DNA from: Paracoccaceae bacterium | GTDB lineage: Bacteria > Pseudomonadota > Alphaproteobacteria > Rhodobacterales > Rhodobacteraceae | NCBI GenBank assembly: GCA_028284705.1 | Contig: JANQRE010000014.1 | Coordinates: forward strand, 1 to 64,000 | Length of the DNA stretch: 64,000 nucleotides | Direction: 5' to 3' | Shown: one piece after another, positions 27,614 to 36,131 of the stretch | How positions within the stretch are numbered: the stretch's first letter is position 1 | How the letters are laid out: every line of letters starts with the position of its first letter | Position numbers and translations under genes: made by a program | The notes under the pieces: generated by a model | The model's database searches: none | What the model was told of the DNA's origin: nothing | The model's input: only the letters and a program-made list of their open reading frames with translations

Positions 27614-28182
27614 CGCAGGTTTTTGCTGCGATTGATGCGGCCAACGCGAAAGACCCAACCCTACATGACGATGAAAGTGGGTCACCGAAGCCCGAAGCGC
27701 TGCTCTATGGCGAACGCATGAGTGCTGAGCTTGAGCGTCTGTTCGGGGATGATGTGTCGGATGTGCTGAAGATCGCCAGCCGGGGTCAGCACATCGAACG
27801 CTGGTTGAAGAAGCGCAGCGACTATCCTGAGGGCCGCACCGGATATCTGACTTGGCGACGGGATCAGGCGCGTACCCATGGCGAGCGACTCGGTGGATTG
27901 ATGCGCGATGCGGGATATTCAGATGAGGAGTGCGAGCGGGTCGGCGTGCTCCTGCGCAAGGAAGGTCTGAAGCGCGACACGGAAGTACAGATGCTGGAAG
28001 ACACGATCTGCATGGTGTTCCTCCGCTTCTACTTCGCCGATTTCGCCGCGAAACACCCCTTTGAAAAAGTCGTCGATATCGTCGCCAAAACTGCGCGCAA
28101 GCTCTCGGAGGGGGCTCGAGAGCGCGTGCTCGCGGAGTTCGAACTGCCCGAGGAATTGGCGGACGCCGTTCGCGCCGCCTAA
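27598..28182 (+). CDS. DUF4202-family protein
   Basis: 194 residues from ATG 27598. I recognise the DUF4202 pattern: AAIDAANAKDPTL, LYGERMSAELERLFGDD, IASRGQHIERWLKKRSDYP, GRTGYLTWRRDQARTHGE, RKEGLKRDTEVQMLEDTICMVF and the C-terminal KTARKLSEGARER. Conserved His, Arg, Glu and Asp residues suggest a metal- or nucleotide-binding helical fold, but no function is established to my knowledge. It overlaps the upstream Dnr-like gene and meets the convergent norF end to end, so it sits inside the denitrification island. Confidence 0.82.
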   Translation: MSDKLAQVFAAIDAANAKDPTLHDDESGSPKPEALLYGERMSAELERLFGDDVSDVLKIASRGQHIERWLKKRSDYPEGRTGYLTWRRDQARTHGERLGGLMRDAGYSDEECERVGVLLRKEGLKRDTEVQMLEDTICMVFLRFYFADFAAKHPFEKVVDIVAKTARKLSEGARERVLAEFELPEELADAVRAA

Positions 28183-28424
28183 GCGACCCCATAGAGTGTA
28201 AAGAGCAGGGCCATGAACAGCGCGAGGCCAAAGAGCAGGCCGCTGCGCCACCCGGACACATCCCGCAGCGCGAGATAATCGAGAAAGATCAGCCGCGCCT
28301 TCAACCAGGCCGCGAGCAGGATCAGCGCACCCGCCCAGGGGGCGGCAAGTTCGCTCAAAGCCACAAGCGTGGTCAGTGCGCTTAAGACGGCTAACCCGGC
28401 CCAGGCTCGCACAAGGCCGCTCAC
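28179..28424 (-). CDS. norF: NorF-like small membrane protein (cytochrome oxidase subunit IV type)
   Basis: 81 residues with three predicted membrane helices; KARLIFLDYLALRDVSGWRSGL matches the prokaryotic cytochrome c oxidase subunit IV / NorF family. NorF is an accessory protein for NO reductase activity. Its ATG overlaps the norE stop, and its 3' end overlaps the convergent DUF4202 gene by 4 nt. Last gene of norCBQDEF. Confidence 0.82.
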   Translation of the reverse strand: MSGLVRAWAGLAVLSALTTLVALSELAAPWAGALILLAAWLKARLIFLDYLALRDVSGWRSGLLFGLALFMALLFTLYGVA

Positions 28425-28945
28425 AGCAGATACACCACGGGAAACAGCAGCACCCAGACCAGATCGACCATGTGCCAGAACTGCGCGCCGGTTTCGATAT
28501 GGGCAGGGTGCTTGGTCCAGCCGACGATCACAAGGATACCGATACCAGCCACCACATGGGCCGCGTGAAAGCCTGTGAGCAGGTAGTAGAACATGAAGAA
28601 ATCATGCGTCTCGAAGGAGATGCCAAGAGCCGCTTTGTGCTGGAACTCGTAAGCTTTGATGACCAGAAACAAGACGCCCAGCAACGCTGCCGCGGCAAGC
28701 CAGGGCCGCGCAAGATGGGGCGATTGTACCGCCATGGCGGCGAAGAAGCCCGACGTGATCAGGAGGATTGTGTTGATCCCGGCAAGGCCGGGCAGGAGTG
28801 CCAATTGCGCCTCCGCAAAACCCACCGGATCGAGGAGACGCAAAGCCATGAAGATCGCCAGCCCTGCGCCAAAGACCGCGAGTTCCGAGAAGATCAGAAC
28901 CCACATCAGCACCTCGCCCGGCAGGCCCTTGGTGGCGGTGCTCAT
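28421..28945 (-). CDS. norE: NorE, cytochrome c oxidase subunit III-like protein
   Basis: 174 residues, five helices. The subunit III pattern is seen in PGEVLMWVLIFSELAVFG, KAYEFQHKAALGISFETHDF and FYYLLTGFHAAHVVAGIG. NorE is an accessory protein of cNOR and has been linked to its full activity. It overlaps norD and norF by 4 nt each. Confidence 0.92.
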   Translation of the reverse strand: MSTATKGLPGEVLMWVLIFSELAVFGAGLAIFMALRLLDPVGFAEAQLALLPGLAGINTILLITSGFFAAMAVQSPHLARPWLAAAALLGVLFLVIKAYEFQHKAALGISFETHDFFMFYYLLTGFHAAHVVAGIGILVIVGWTKHPAHIETGAQFWHMVDLVWVLLFPVVYLL

Positions 28946-30882
28946 CCCCCCGCGCCGACAAGTTGCCGGTAGATATTGGGCAGCGCGTTGGTGAGCTTGT
29001 CGGGGTCGGAAATCACCGCGTAGTGGCCGGTGCCGAAGAGGCGCGGGAACCAGCTTTGGCCCTTGGGGTCGATGGCGATGCCGAAGACCGATTGCCCCTG
29101 ACGGCGCGCCTCGCGGATCGCCATGCGGGTGTCTTCGATGCCGTGCCGCCCCTCGTAATGGTCGAGGTCATTGGGCTTGCCGTCTGTCAGCACCAGAAGT
29201 AGGCGGCGCGATTGGTTGCGTTTCTGCAGTTTCATTGTGACGTGCCGGATCGCTGCTCCGAGACGGGTGTAAAAGCCCGGGCGCAGAGCCGCCAAACGCC
29301 GTTCGATCACCCCGCTCATCGGTGTGTCGAACTCCTTGCAGGTTTCGACATAGACCCGATCGCGCCGGAGCGAAGAAAAGCCGTGGATCGCGCAGGCATC
29401 GCCGCAAGCCTCCAGCCCCCAGGCCAATGCGGTCAGCGCCTCGCGTTCCACATCTATCACCGCGCGTCCGGTCACCGCACTTTCGGTGGAGCGCGAGGTG
29501 TCGAGCAGGATCGAGACGGCCAGATCGCGGGCCTGAGACTGGGTGCGGCACCAGAGGGCATCCCGCGCATCGCCCGTCGCGGCCATATCCGCGCGTGCGC
29601 GCATCACCGCGTCGAGATCGAGCGTATCGCCATCGACCTGTCCCGTGATCGTCAGAGGGCGCGGGCGAAATGCTTCGAACTGCCGCCGCACCCGACGGAT
29701 GCGCCGCATCGCCGCAGCATCAAGAGGCGCGGCCTCAGCCAGAGGCTCGATCTCGCTTTCCAGCACCCGCGCATGATCGGGCATATAACGTTTCTGCCGG
29801 GTGTCCCATTCAGGATAGGTGAACTTGCCTGCAACCGCTTCGCGATTAGCGTCCTCGGCGGCGAGATCGAGATGCAGTTTGAACCGGGTGGAGGGCGCCT
29901 TTGAGACATCCGTCAGCGCCAATTCGTCGAGGTCATCCAGTGCCTTTTTAGCGGCATCGGGGTCGTCATCATCGACCCGGCGGTTGAGGTTGAGAAATTC
30001 CGCGAAACTCAGGATCGCTTCGAATTTGTGCAGGATCAGGCTGTCTTTCGCTTCCGCCTGATCAGCCTTTTGACGCTTGCCCTTCAGGCTTTTCTCCAGC
30101 ACCTCCTGATCGCCGCTCTCGGGCTGATCCGGCTGATCGCTGTGAGCGATTTTTGAGGTCTCAGGCGGCAGGAAGGTGGGCCAGAGCGGCACCGGACGCA
30201 TCGGTTTGTAGCCGCGTGGAGCGGTCAGCTCCTGCAGGGCTGGATCGCCGGATTGTAGCGCTGCCGTGAGAGCCGCGACCGCTGGCGTCGGGTCCGGTGT
30301 GCCTAGCAAATGGCGGATCGCCGCTTCGAGCGTTGCTTCGGCACGGGGCAGTTTCGTGGCCGGGCGCTGCGCCAGATGGGCGGTGCAGAGCCTGCCATAG
30401 AGAGGCCGCAATCCGGGGCAGGGGGTCAGTACCTGTTGGGTGGCCCGTAGACCTGCCGCGATCTGGTAGAGATCCAGTTGCAACGGATCGTCCGGCGGCG
30501 GGCCGGCGGGGGCAGAACAGGCGGCAATCGCGCAAAGCCAGGTATAGGCGGCGCGGTTCAGGGCTGCGTCAGAGAACACGGTGATTTCAGCCGGAAGCCG
30601 CAGAATTTCGCCGTCGAAACTGGCCTGCTCGACCTCCTCCGCATCGGTGCCCAGCCGCCTACGCCAGCTCAGACGGTGGCCGCTCAACTGCCGCGTGCAA
30701 GGCCGGATTTCGACCGAGGCCGCGCCGCCAAGCCCACGGAAGAGGACCGACAACCGTCCGATCTCGTCTTCCAGACGAATGGCGGTTTCGAGATCAATCT
30801 CGGGCGCATCGAACCCCGCGGCCCAGGCATGCCAGAGCTTGCCGACCGTCTCTTCGGGCTCCCATGGCTCGAACGCCTCCAT
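28942..30882 (-). CDS. norD: NorD, von Willebrand A-domain protein for NO reductase activation
   Basis: 646 residues. The C-terminal ~220 residues form a VWA domain with a MIDAS motif (LDTSRSTES, DxSxS) and further metal-site text LLVLTDGKPNDLDHYEGRHG. The N-terminal ~400 residues are NorD-specific and include a Lys/Glu-rich stretch around residue 260 (KSLKGKRQKADQAEAKD). NorD works with the AAA ATPase NorQ in inserting the non-heme iron of NorB. It lies 6 nt after norQ and overlaps norE by 4 nt. Confidence 0.93.
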   Translation of the reverse strand: MEAFEPWEPEETVGKLWHAWAAGFDAPEIDLETAIRLEDEIGRLSVLFRGLGGAASVEIRPCTRQLSGHRLSWRRRLGTDAEEVEQASFDGEILRLPAEITVFSDAALNRAAYTWLCAIAACSAPAGPPPDDPLQLDLYQIAAGLRATQQVLTPCPGLRPLYGRLCTAHLAQRPATKLPRAEATLEAAIRHLLGTPDPTPAVAALTAALQSGDPALQELTAPRGYKPMRPVPLWPTFLPPETSKIAHSDQPDQPESGDQEVLEKSLKGKRQKADQAEAKDSLILHKFEAILSFAEFLNLNRRVDDDDPDAAKKALDDLDELALTDVSKAPSTRFKLHLDLAAEDANREAVAGKFTYPEWDTRQKRYMPDHARVLESEIEPLAEAAPLDAAAMRRIRRVRRQFEAFRPRPLTITGQVDGDTLDLDAVMRARADMAATGDARDALWCRTQSQARDLAVSILLDTSRSTESAVTGRAVIDVEREALTALAWGLEACGDACAIHGFSSLRRDRVYVETCKEFDTPMSGVIERRLAALRPGFYTRLGAAIRHVTMKLQKRNQSRRLLLVLTDGKPNDLDHYEGRHGIEDTRMAIREARRQGQSVFGIAIDPKGQSWFPRLFGTGHYAVISDPDKLTNALPNIYRQLVGAGG

Positions 30883-30888
30883 GTCAGC

Positions 30889-31701
30889 CTACCCAAACAC
30901 CGCCGTGACGATGTCGCGCAGGCCCAGCTTGACGTCATCATCATCGGTGAGCGGCTCGATCATCGCCGTCTCGATGGCCTGATCGACCGGAACACCGGAG
31001 GCGATCAGCGAGGCGGCGTAAATCACCAGTCTCGTGGAGACGCCCTCTTCAAGGTCCTGACCTTTCAGCCCGCGCAGCTTGCCCGCCAGACGGACAAGGC
31101 CGGAGACGCGGGGCTCATCAAGCCCGCTCTCCTTTGCGACAATCGCGATCTCGTGATCGGCGGGCGGAAAGTCGAAACTGATCGACAGAAAGCGCTGCCG
31201 GGTGGACGGTTTTAGCGTCTTCAGGATGTTCTGATAGCCGGGGTTGTAGGAGGCGACGAGCATGAAGCCCGGCCCCGCTTCCAGCAGTTCGCCGGTGCGG
31301 TCGATGGGCAGGATGCGACGATCATCGGTCAGCGGGTGCAAGACGACGGTGACGTCCTTGCGCGCTTCGACCACCTCGTCGAGATAGCAGATCGCGCCTT
31401 CGCGCACCGCGCGGGTAAGGGGGCCATCGGTCCAGACCGTGTCACCGCCTTTCAGAAGGTAGCGCCCGATCAGGTCCGCCGCGGTCAGGTCGTCATGGCA
31501 GGCGACAGTGTAGAGCGGACGCCCCAAACGCGCCGCCATATGGGCGACGAACCGTGTCTTGCCGCAGCCCGTCGGACCCTTCAGCAAAAGCGGCATCTGG
31601 TGGCGATAAGCGGTTTCGAACAGGGCGCATTCGGGGCCCTGCTCAAGATAGAAAGGGGCGTCAGCCGCCCCTTCCCGTGGTTCCATGTTATGCGCGTTCA
31701 T
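30889..31701 (-). CDS. norQ: NorQ, MoxR-type AAA+ ATPase
   Basis: 270 residues with Walker A ([14 protein letters not shown]), Walker B ([15 protein letters not shown]) and sensor region ([15 protein letters not shown]) of the CbbQ/NirQ/NorQ family. NorQ acts with NorD on cNOR maturation. Its ATG overlaps the norB stop by 4 nt. Confidence 0.95.
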   Translation of the reverse strand: MNAHNMEPREGAADAPFYLEQGPECALFETAYRHQMPLLLKGPTGCGKTRFVAHMAARLGRPLYTVACHDDLTAADLIGRYLLKGGDTVWTDGPLTRAVREGAICYLDEVVEARKDVTVVLHPLTDDRRILPIDRTGELLEAGPGFMLVASYNPGYQNILKTLKPSTRQRFLSISFDFPPADHEIAIVAKESGLDEPRVSGLVRLAGKLRGLKGQDLEEGVSTRLVIYAASLIASGVPVDQAIETAMIEPLTDDDDVKLGLRDIVTAVFG

Positions 31702-33068
31702 TCAGCCGCCACCGTACTGTCGGGGCCGGATGTGATGATCTCACGACGCGGCACTAGGATGGCGTAGATGAACAGAAGCGCACCGAGCACGACAATCACG
31801 CCGGCACCAAACCGCATCCAGTAGAAGACCGCGATCTGGTCCTGCACATCCATGAAGTAGTCGCCCTGAACCCGTTGCAGGTGGGTCTGCACCGTGCCCG
31901 CGAAAGTCAGAACGAAGGTCATGAAGGTCATGCCCCCGGCCATCAGCCAGAAGGAGGCCATGTTCAGCACCTGGTTATAGGGATCACGTCCTCGTAGGAT
32001 CGGCATGGCATAGCTGAAGATCGCCAGGTTCAGCGAGACATAGGCCCCGAAGAACGCCAGGTGACCATGCGCGGCCGTGATCTGCGTGCCGTGGGTGTAG
32101 TAGTTCACACCGTGCAGCGTGTGCAGGAAGCCCCAAACGCCGGCGCCGAAGAAGGCGAGGGTCGCGCATCCCAAGGCCCAGAGCAGCGCGGCCTTGTTGG
32201 GGTGGTCGCGACGCCCTTTCCAGACCATCACGAAGGCGAAAGCCATCATGCCGAAGAACGGGATCACCTCGAGCGACGAGAAGATCGACCCGATCCACTG
32301 CCAATAGGGCGGCGTGCCGATCCAGTAGTAGTGGTGACCGGTGCCAAGGATGCCCGAGAAGAGCGCGGTTGCGACAATGATGTAGAGCCATTTCTCCACC
32401 ACTTCACGGTCCACGCCGGTCAGTTTTAGCATCAGGAAGGCGAGGATCGAGGCCATAATCAGCTCCCACACGCCCTCCACCCAGAGGTGCACCACATACC
32501 ACCAGTATTGCTTGTCGAGCGACAGGTTGGCAGGGTTGTAGAAGGCGAAGAGGAACAACAATGCCAGACCCCAAAGCCCCAGAAGGAGGATATTGGTAAT
32601 CGTGGTCTTGCGCCCCTTCAGAGAGGTCATCGTGACGTTGTAGAGGAAGATCAGCGCCGCCACGACGATGCCGATTTTCACCCACATCGGCTGTTCCAGG
32701 AACTCGCGCCCTTCCTTGCCGAGGAAGATGTTGCCTTCAAAGAGGTTGAACACATAGGTCACCACCACGCCGAGCGTGCCCAAGACCAGAATGGCGAGTT
32801 GGACATAGGCCAAGGTCGGTGAGTGGATTTCCTGCTCGCTCTCCTCGGGCAGGATGAAATAGGCCGCGCCCATGAAGCCCAGAAGCAACCAGACGATCAG
32901 CGAATTGGTGTGAAGCATGCGCACGATGTTGAACGGCAGCAGTTCCGACAGCGTGTTCGGGCTGACATAAATCCAGCCTGCCAGCAGGCCGCCCAGAACC
33001 TGAACGGCAAAGAGCGCCATTGCGACGACGAAATAGACCAGTGCGATCTTTTGCGTTTCATATTTCAT
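31698..33068 (-). CDS. norB: NorB, NO reductase large (cytochrome b) subunit
   Basis: 456 residues with twelve membrane helices. Heme and FeB ligand regions are seen: [46 protein letters not shown] and [20 protein letters not shown]. It reduces NO to N2O as the NorCB complex. It follows norC by 13 nt. The Glu-bearing segment WVEGVWELI is intact. Confidence 0.96.
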   Translation of the reverse strand: MKYETQKIALVYFVVAMALFAVQVLGGLLAGWIYVSPNTLSELLPFNIVRMLHTNSLIVWLLLGFMGAAYFILPEESEQEIHSPTLAYVQLAILVLGTLGVVVTYVFNLFEGNIFLGKEGREFLEQPMWVKIGIVVAALIFLYNVTMTSLKGRKTTITNILLLGLWGLALLFLFAFYNPANLSLDKQYWWYVVHLWVEGVWELIMASILAFLMLKLTGVDREVVEKWLYIIVATALFSGILGTGHHYYWIGTPPYWQWIGSIFSSLEVIPFFGMMAFAFVMVWKGRRDHPNKAALLWALGCATLAFFGAGVWGFLHTLHGVNYYTHGTQITAAHGHLAFFGAYVSLNLAIFSYAMPILRGRDPYNQVLNMASFWLMAGGMTFMTFVLTFAGTVQTHLQRVQGDYFMDVQDQIAVFYWMRFGAGVIVVLGALLFIYAILVPRREIITSGPDSTVAAE

Positions 33069-33081
33069 GATTTATGTCTCC

Positions 33082-33534
33082 TCAGCCCGCGTCGTTTGGC
33101 GGCCAGTCCTGAGTTTTGATCTTGTTGGTCCAGCGCAGGAATTCCGACAGGTTGCGGATATCCTCGTCACTCAGGTCGAAATTCGGCATCTGACGGCGCC
33201 CTTCGACGCCGGTCGGTTGCGCTTCCATCCAGGCTTTCAGCGTCTCAAATGCGTCTTCCGGGTCATCCAGCACCCCCCAGCGATCCATCACATTGGCCAC
33301 TTCCGGTGCGAAATAGGCCCCCTCACCAAGGATCGTGTGGCAATTGATGCAGGCGTGATGTTCCCAGACCCGCTTGCCTGCCGCGACCTCCGCCGTCAGC
33401 GGCGCGTCGGTGGTGGATGTGTTGACGATGTAGCGGTGGCTGTGAACCGAGAGCCCGATAAAGATCACGATGAAGCACAAGGACCCGCCGTAGAAGATAT
33501 TGCGCGCCATTGATTTGGTTAAGACTTCGCTCAT
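33082..33534 (-). CDS. norC: NorC, NO reductase cytochrome c subunit
   Basis: 150 residues from the ATG at 33534, which has AAGGAG six nt upstream. One membrane helix (GGSLCFIVIFIGLSVHS) anchors a single heme c domain with HHACINCHTILGEGAYFAPE and the Met-ligand region GRRQMPNFDLSDEDI. It passes electrons to NorB. It is the first gene of the nor operon, and a Fnr/Dnr box centred about 72 nt upstream drives it. Confidence 0.95.
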   Translation of the reverse strand: MSEVLTKSMARNIFYGGSLCFIVIFIGLSVHSHRYIVNTSTTDAPLTAEVAAGKRVWEHHACINCHTILGEGAYFAPEVANVMDRWGVLDDPEDAFETLKAWMEAQPTGVEGRRQMPNFDLSDEDIRNLSEFLRWTNKIKTQDWPPNDAG

Positions 33535-33599
33535 CCGGAACTCCTTTCTCAGATGACAGGCGATTGTGGAGACCATGGCGAAAAGGGCCGCGCCGGGCC

Positions 33600-33613
33600 T
33601 TAACGAAAGTCAA
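33600..33613. promoter_or_regulatory. Fnr/Dnr box TTAAC-GAAA-GTCAA upstream of norC
   Basis: A 5-4-5 site centred about 72 nt from the norC ATG on the minus strand, consistent with a class II activator position and a short leader. Confidence 0.86.
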
Positions 33614-33649
33614 GTGAGGGCTGGGACCTCGGGGTGACGCGTCTGCCCC

Positions 33650-33663
33650 TTAACAAAAGTCAA
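33650..33663. promoter_or_regulatory. Fnr/Dnr box TTAAC-AAAA-GTCAA for the nirE operon
   Basis: The second 5-4-5 site of the divergent region, centred near 33656. With the usual -41.5 spacing, transcription would begin near 33698 and give a long leader before nirE at 33883. Confidence 0.84.
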
Positions 33664-33833
33664 GGAATCAAAGGCCTTCAGCTTGTTACGCCTCGAAGGA
33701 CTGAAACGCTGGCCAGGGAGCGCGCGGGTGTCATCTGAAACCTTCCTCTATCGACGCCCCGCGCTGACCCCACCGGCCTTCTGTTTCGCGTTCGCCTGTG
33801 GCGCGTTTCTCCCAGGCCACAGAATGCACCTGT

Positions 33834-33860
33834 GCCCTACCTTCGGGCAGGGCGTTTTTT
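33834..33860 (+). terminator. Intrinsic terminator inside the nirE leader (possible attenuator or end of a small RNA)
   Basis: GCCCT (33834-33838) pairs with AGGGC (33849-33853). The inner part closes with a C(TTCG)G tetraloop (33841-33846) plus one more CG pair and one A-C mismatch, and GTTTTTT follows directly. Only 22 nt separate the T-run from the nirE ATG, so no separate promoter fits between them and nirE transcripts must read through. The structure is read directly; regulation is inference. Confidence 0.75.
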
Positions 33861-33882
33861 CCGGTCGCGAGAGGACAAATCT

Positions 33883-34668
33883 ATGAATGTCATGACCACG
33901 CTGGGTCACGTCTATCTGGTGGGCGCCGGACCCGGCGATCCCGATCTTCTGACCGTCAAGGCGCTGCGTCTGATCGAAGCGGCAGATGTGGTGGTGCATG
34001 ACCGGTTGGTCTCGGACGCCATTCTGGAGCATGTGCGCCCGGGCGCACAGATGATCAATGTGGGCAAATTGCCCAATCACCATCCTTTCCCGCAGGCTAA
34101 TATCAATGCGCTTCTGGTATCGCTGGCCGGCCGCCACCAGAATGTTGTGCGACTGAAAGGCGGCGATCCTTACATGTTCGGGCGCGGGTCCGAGGAGGTA
34201 GGTGTGCTGCGTGAGGCGGGCATTTCCTACACGGTGGTTCCGGGGATCACCGCCGCGCAGGGCATCGCCGCTGCGACCGGAGCGCCGCTGACCCACCGCG
34301 GTCTGGCGACGGGCGTGCGGTTTGTCACCGGGCATTGCCGGGCGGGTCACGACCTCGATCTCGACTGGGACGGGCTGGCCGATCCCGACACGACGCTTGT
34401 TTTCTATATGGGGCGCGGCCATGCGGCGGAGATTTCCGAGAAGCTCAGGGCCAGCGGCCTTGCGGCGGAGATGCCGGTGATGCTGGTGGCCGATGGCACC
34501 CGCGAGACCGAAAGCCGCCACTTCACCACGCTGGAGCGGTTGGCCGAAACCGCAGCGAAGCTGGAGAAATCACGGCCTGTTCTGATCGTTATCGGGCGGG
34601 TCGTCGATCTGGCCGATGATCTGGCCCTGCGGGCGTTCGATTTGTGCGAACAGGTGCGCCATGGCTAG
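33883..34668 (+). CDS. nirE: NirE, SAM-dependent uroporphyrinogen III methyltransferase
   Basis: 261 residues of the CobA/NirE family: VYLVGAGPGDPDLLTVKA, VVVHDRLVSDAIL, VVRLKGGDPYMFGRGSEE and TVVPGITAAQGIAA. It makes precorrin-2, the first step from uroporphyrinogen III to heme d1. The ATG at 33883 has AGAGG eight nt upstream; upstream in-frame codons would read through the terminator loop. It heads a tightly packed operon down to the small gene at 41699. Confidence 0.94.
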   Translation: MNVMTTLGHVYLVGAGPGDPDLLTVKALRLIEAADVVVHDRLVSDAILEHVRPGAQMINVGKLPNHHPFPQANINALLVSLAGRHQNVVRLKGGDPYMFGRGSEEVGVLREAGISYTVVPGITAAQGIAAATGAPLTHRGLATGVRFVTGHCRAGHDLDLDWDGLADPDTTLVFYMGRGHAAEISEKLRASGLAAEMPVMLVADGTRETESRHFTTLERLAETAAKLEKSRPVLIVIGRVVDLADDLALRAFDLCEQVRHG

Positions 34669-34975
34669 GCGCATCGCCCTGGTTTTGGCGCTGCTCGCCA
34701 CGCCCGCAGCGGCAGCCGAAATTGGACCCCAAAAAGCGGCGGTGCTGGAGCGGCTCGTCGTGCAGGATTGCGGCTCCTGCCACGGCCTGACGCTGAAGGG
34801 CGGATTGGGTCACGCGATTCATCCTGAGAAGATGCAGCATTACGACCGCGAGACCTTGGCGGACATCATTCTCGACGGTGTGCCCGGCACCGCGATGCCG
34901 CCCTGGCGCGCGCTTCTCACCGAAAACGAAGCACTGTGGATCGCCGATTATCTGCGCGCGGGAGGTTTGCAATGA
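34661..34975 (+). CDS. nirC: NirC, periplasmic monoheme cytochrome c
   Basis: 104 residues with a Sec signal (LALLATPAAAAE), one heme motif CGSCHGLTLKGG and a Met-ligand region GTAMPPWRALLT. NirC-type cytochromes can donate electrons to NirS or assist heme d1 insertion. It overlaps nirE by 8 nt and nirF by 4 nt. Confidence 0.9.
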   Translation: MARRIALVLALLATPAAAAEIGPQKAAVLERLVVQDCGSCHGLTLKGGLGHAIHPEKMQHYDRETLADIILDGVPGTAMPPWRALLTENEALWIADYLRAGGLQ

Positions 34976-36120
34976 TCCGCATCCTGACACTTCTCGTGGC
35001 GCTCTGTTTTGATGCGCCTGCCGCCGCGGAACGTATCGTTGCCACGGGCGATCTGGGTGTGGTGATCGAGCGCGCGACAGGCTCGGTGCTGATCATCGAC
35101 CAATCGGAGATGGCCACCGTTGCGCGGGTTGAGGGGTTTGGCGATCTCTCCCATGCCAGCGTCGTCTTCTCCCCAGATCAGCGCTTTGCCTATGTGTTTG
35201 GCCGTGACGGCGGTTTGACCAAGCTCGACCTCACGACCCAATCGATCGCCAACCGCGTGATCCAGTCCGGCAATGCCATCGGCGGCGCGATCTCCGATGA
35301 CGGGCGGTTGGTGGCGGTCTCGAATTACGACCCCGGCGGTGTGCGCATCTTTGATGCCGATACGCTCGAACTGGTAGCCGATCTGCCGACGGAGGCCAAA
35401 ACCATCGGTCTCGTCGATGCGCCGGGCCGCAAATTTGTCTTCTCGACCTGGGATACGGGCGAGACCTGGATTGCCGATCTGAGCGCTGAATTGCCGCAAG
35501 TTACCCGGATCGAGAATGTCGGTATCAATCCCTATGACGCGCTGATCACGGGCGATGGGCGACGCTATATCGTTGGCCTGTTTGGCGAGGACGGGCTGAC
35601 GGCCTTTGACCTCTGGGCTGACGAGATCAAACCGACCCGCATTCTTGAGAATTACGGCAAGGGCGACGAGGCCCTACCGGTCTACAAGATGCCGCATCTG
35701 GAGGGCTGGGCCTTGGCCGGTGACCGGTTCGTCCTGCCCGCCGTGGGCCATCACGAGGTGCTCTGGATCGATGCGCAAAGCCTCGAGGAAGTGGGTCGCA
35801 CCAAGACCCATGGGCAGCCGATCTTCGCCGTCGCGCGGCCTGACGGGCGGCATGTCTGGGTGAATTATGCCCATCCCGACAATGACACGGTCGAGGTGAT
35901 TGATACTCTCTCGGGCGAGGTCATCCGCACGCTGAAACCGGGGCCGGCGGTGTTGCATATGGAATTCACGCCGCGCGGGCATCGGCTCTGGCTGTCGGTG
36001 CGCGATGGCAACCGCATTGAGATCTACGACACAGGCACGTTCGAGAAACTGGGCGAGATCCCCGCGGACACGCCATCGGGCATCTTTTTTACGGCGAGGG
36101 CACACAAATCGGGGCTTTAA
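34972..36120 (+). CDS. nirF: NirF, heme d1 biosynthesis beta-propeller protein
   Basis: 382 residues, with an N-terminal signal-like segment (ILTLLVALCFDAPAAAE) then a d1-type propeller without a heme c domain, for example VVFSPDQRFAYVFGRDGGLTKLD and MPHLEGWALAGDRFVLPAVGHHE. NirF acts late in heme d1 formation (dihydro-heme d1 stage). The ATG overlaps the nirC stop. Confidence 0.93.
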   Translation: MIRILTLLVALCFDAPAAAERIVATGDLGVVIERATGSVLIIDQSEMATVARVEGFGDLSHASVVFSPDQRFAYVFGRDGGLTKLDLTTQSIANRVIQSGNAIGGAISDDGRLVAVSNYDPGGVRIFDADTLELVADLPTEAKTIGLVDAPGRKFVFSTWDTGETWIADLSAELPQVTRIENVGINPYDALITGDGRRYIVGLFGEDGLTAFDLWADEIKPTRILENYGKGDEALPVYKMPHLEGWALAGDRFVLPAVGHHEVLWIDAQSLEEVGRTKTHGQPIFAVARPDGRHVWVNYAHPDNDTVEVIDTLSGEVIRTLKPGPAVLHMEFTPRGHRLWLSVRDGNRIEIYDTGTFEKLGEIPADTPSGIFFTARAHKSGL

Positions 36121-36131
36121 GGAGGTCTTCC

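Larger units (their letters stand above)
33535..33882. other. Divergent control region between norC and nirE
   Basis: This 348-nt stretch carries two Fnr/Dnr boxes (33600-33613 facing norC, 33650-33663 facing nirE). It then carries a nirE leader of roughly 185 nt with alternative hairpins and an intrinsic terminator. GCCTG (33794-33798) can pair with CAGGC (33813-33817), or CTGTGGC (33796-33802) with GCCACAG (33816-33822); the two are mutually exclusive. GCAC/GTGC (33826-33829 and 33832-33835) competes with the terminator stem. I see no B12 box and no convincing coding frame. Confidence 0.6.

Noticed and set aside
33698-33882. Cobalamin riboswitch in the nirE leader
   Set aside because: The pathway link made this worth checking, but no B12-box-like sequence or multi-helix layout is present.
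33683-33886. A possible 67-codon leader peptide before nirE
   Set aside because: It would need a TTG start with no ribosome site and would read through the terminator hairpin; no regulatory codon run is visible.
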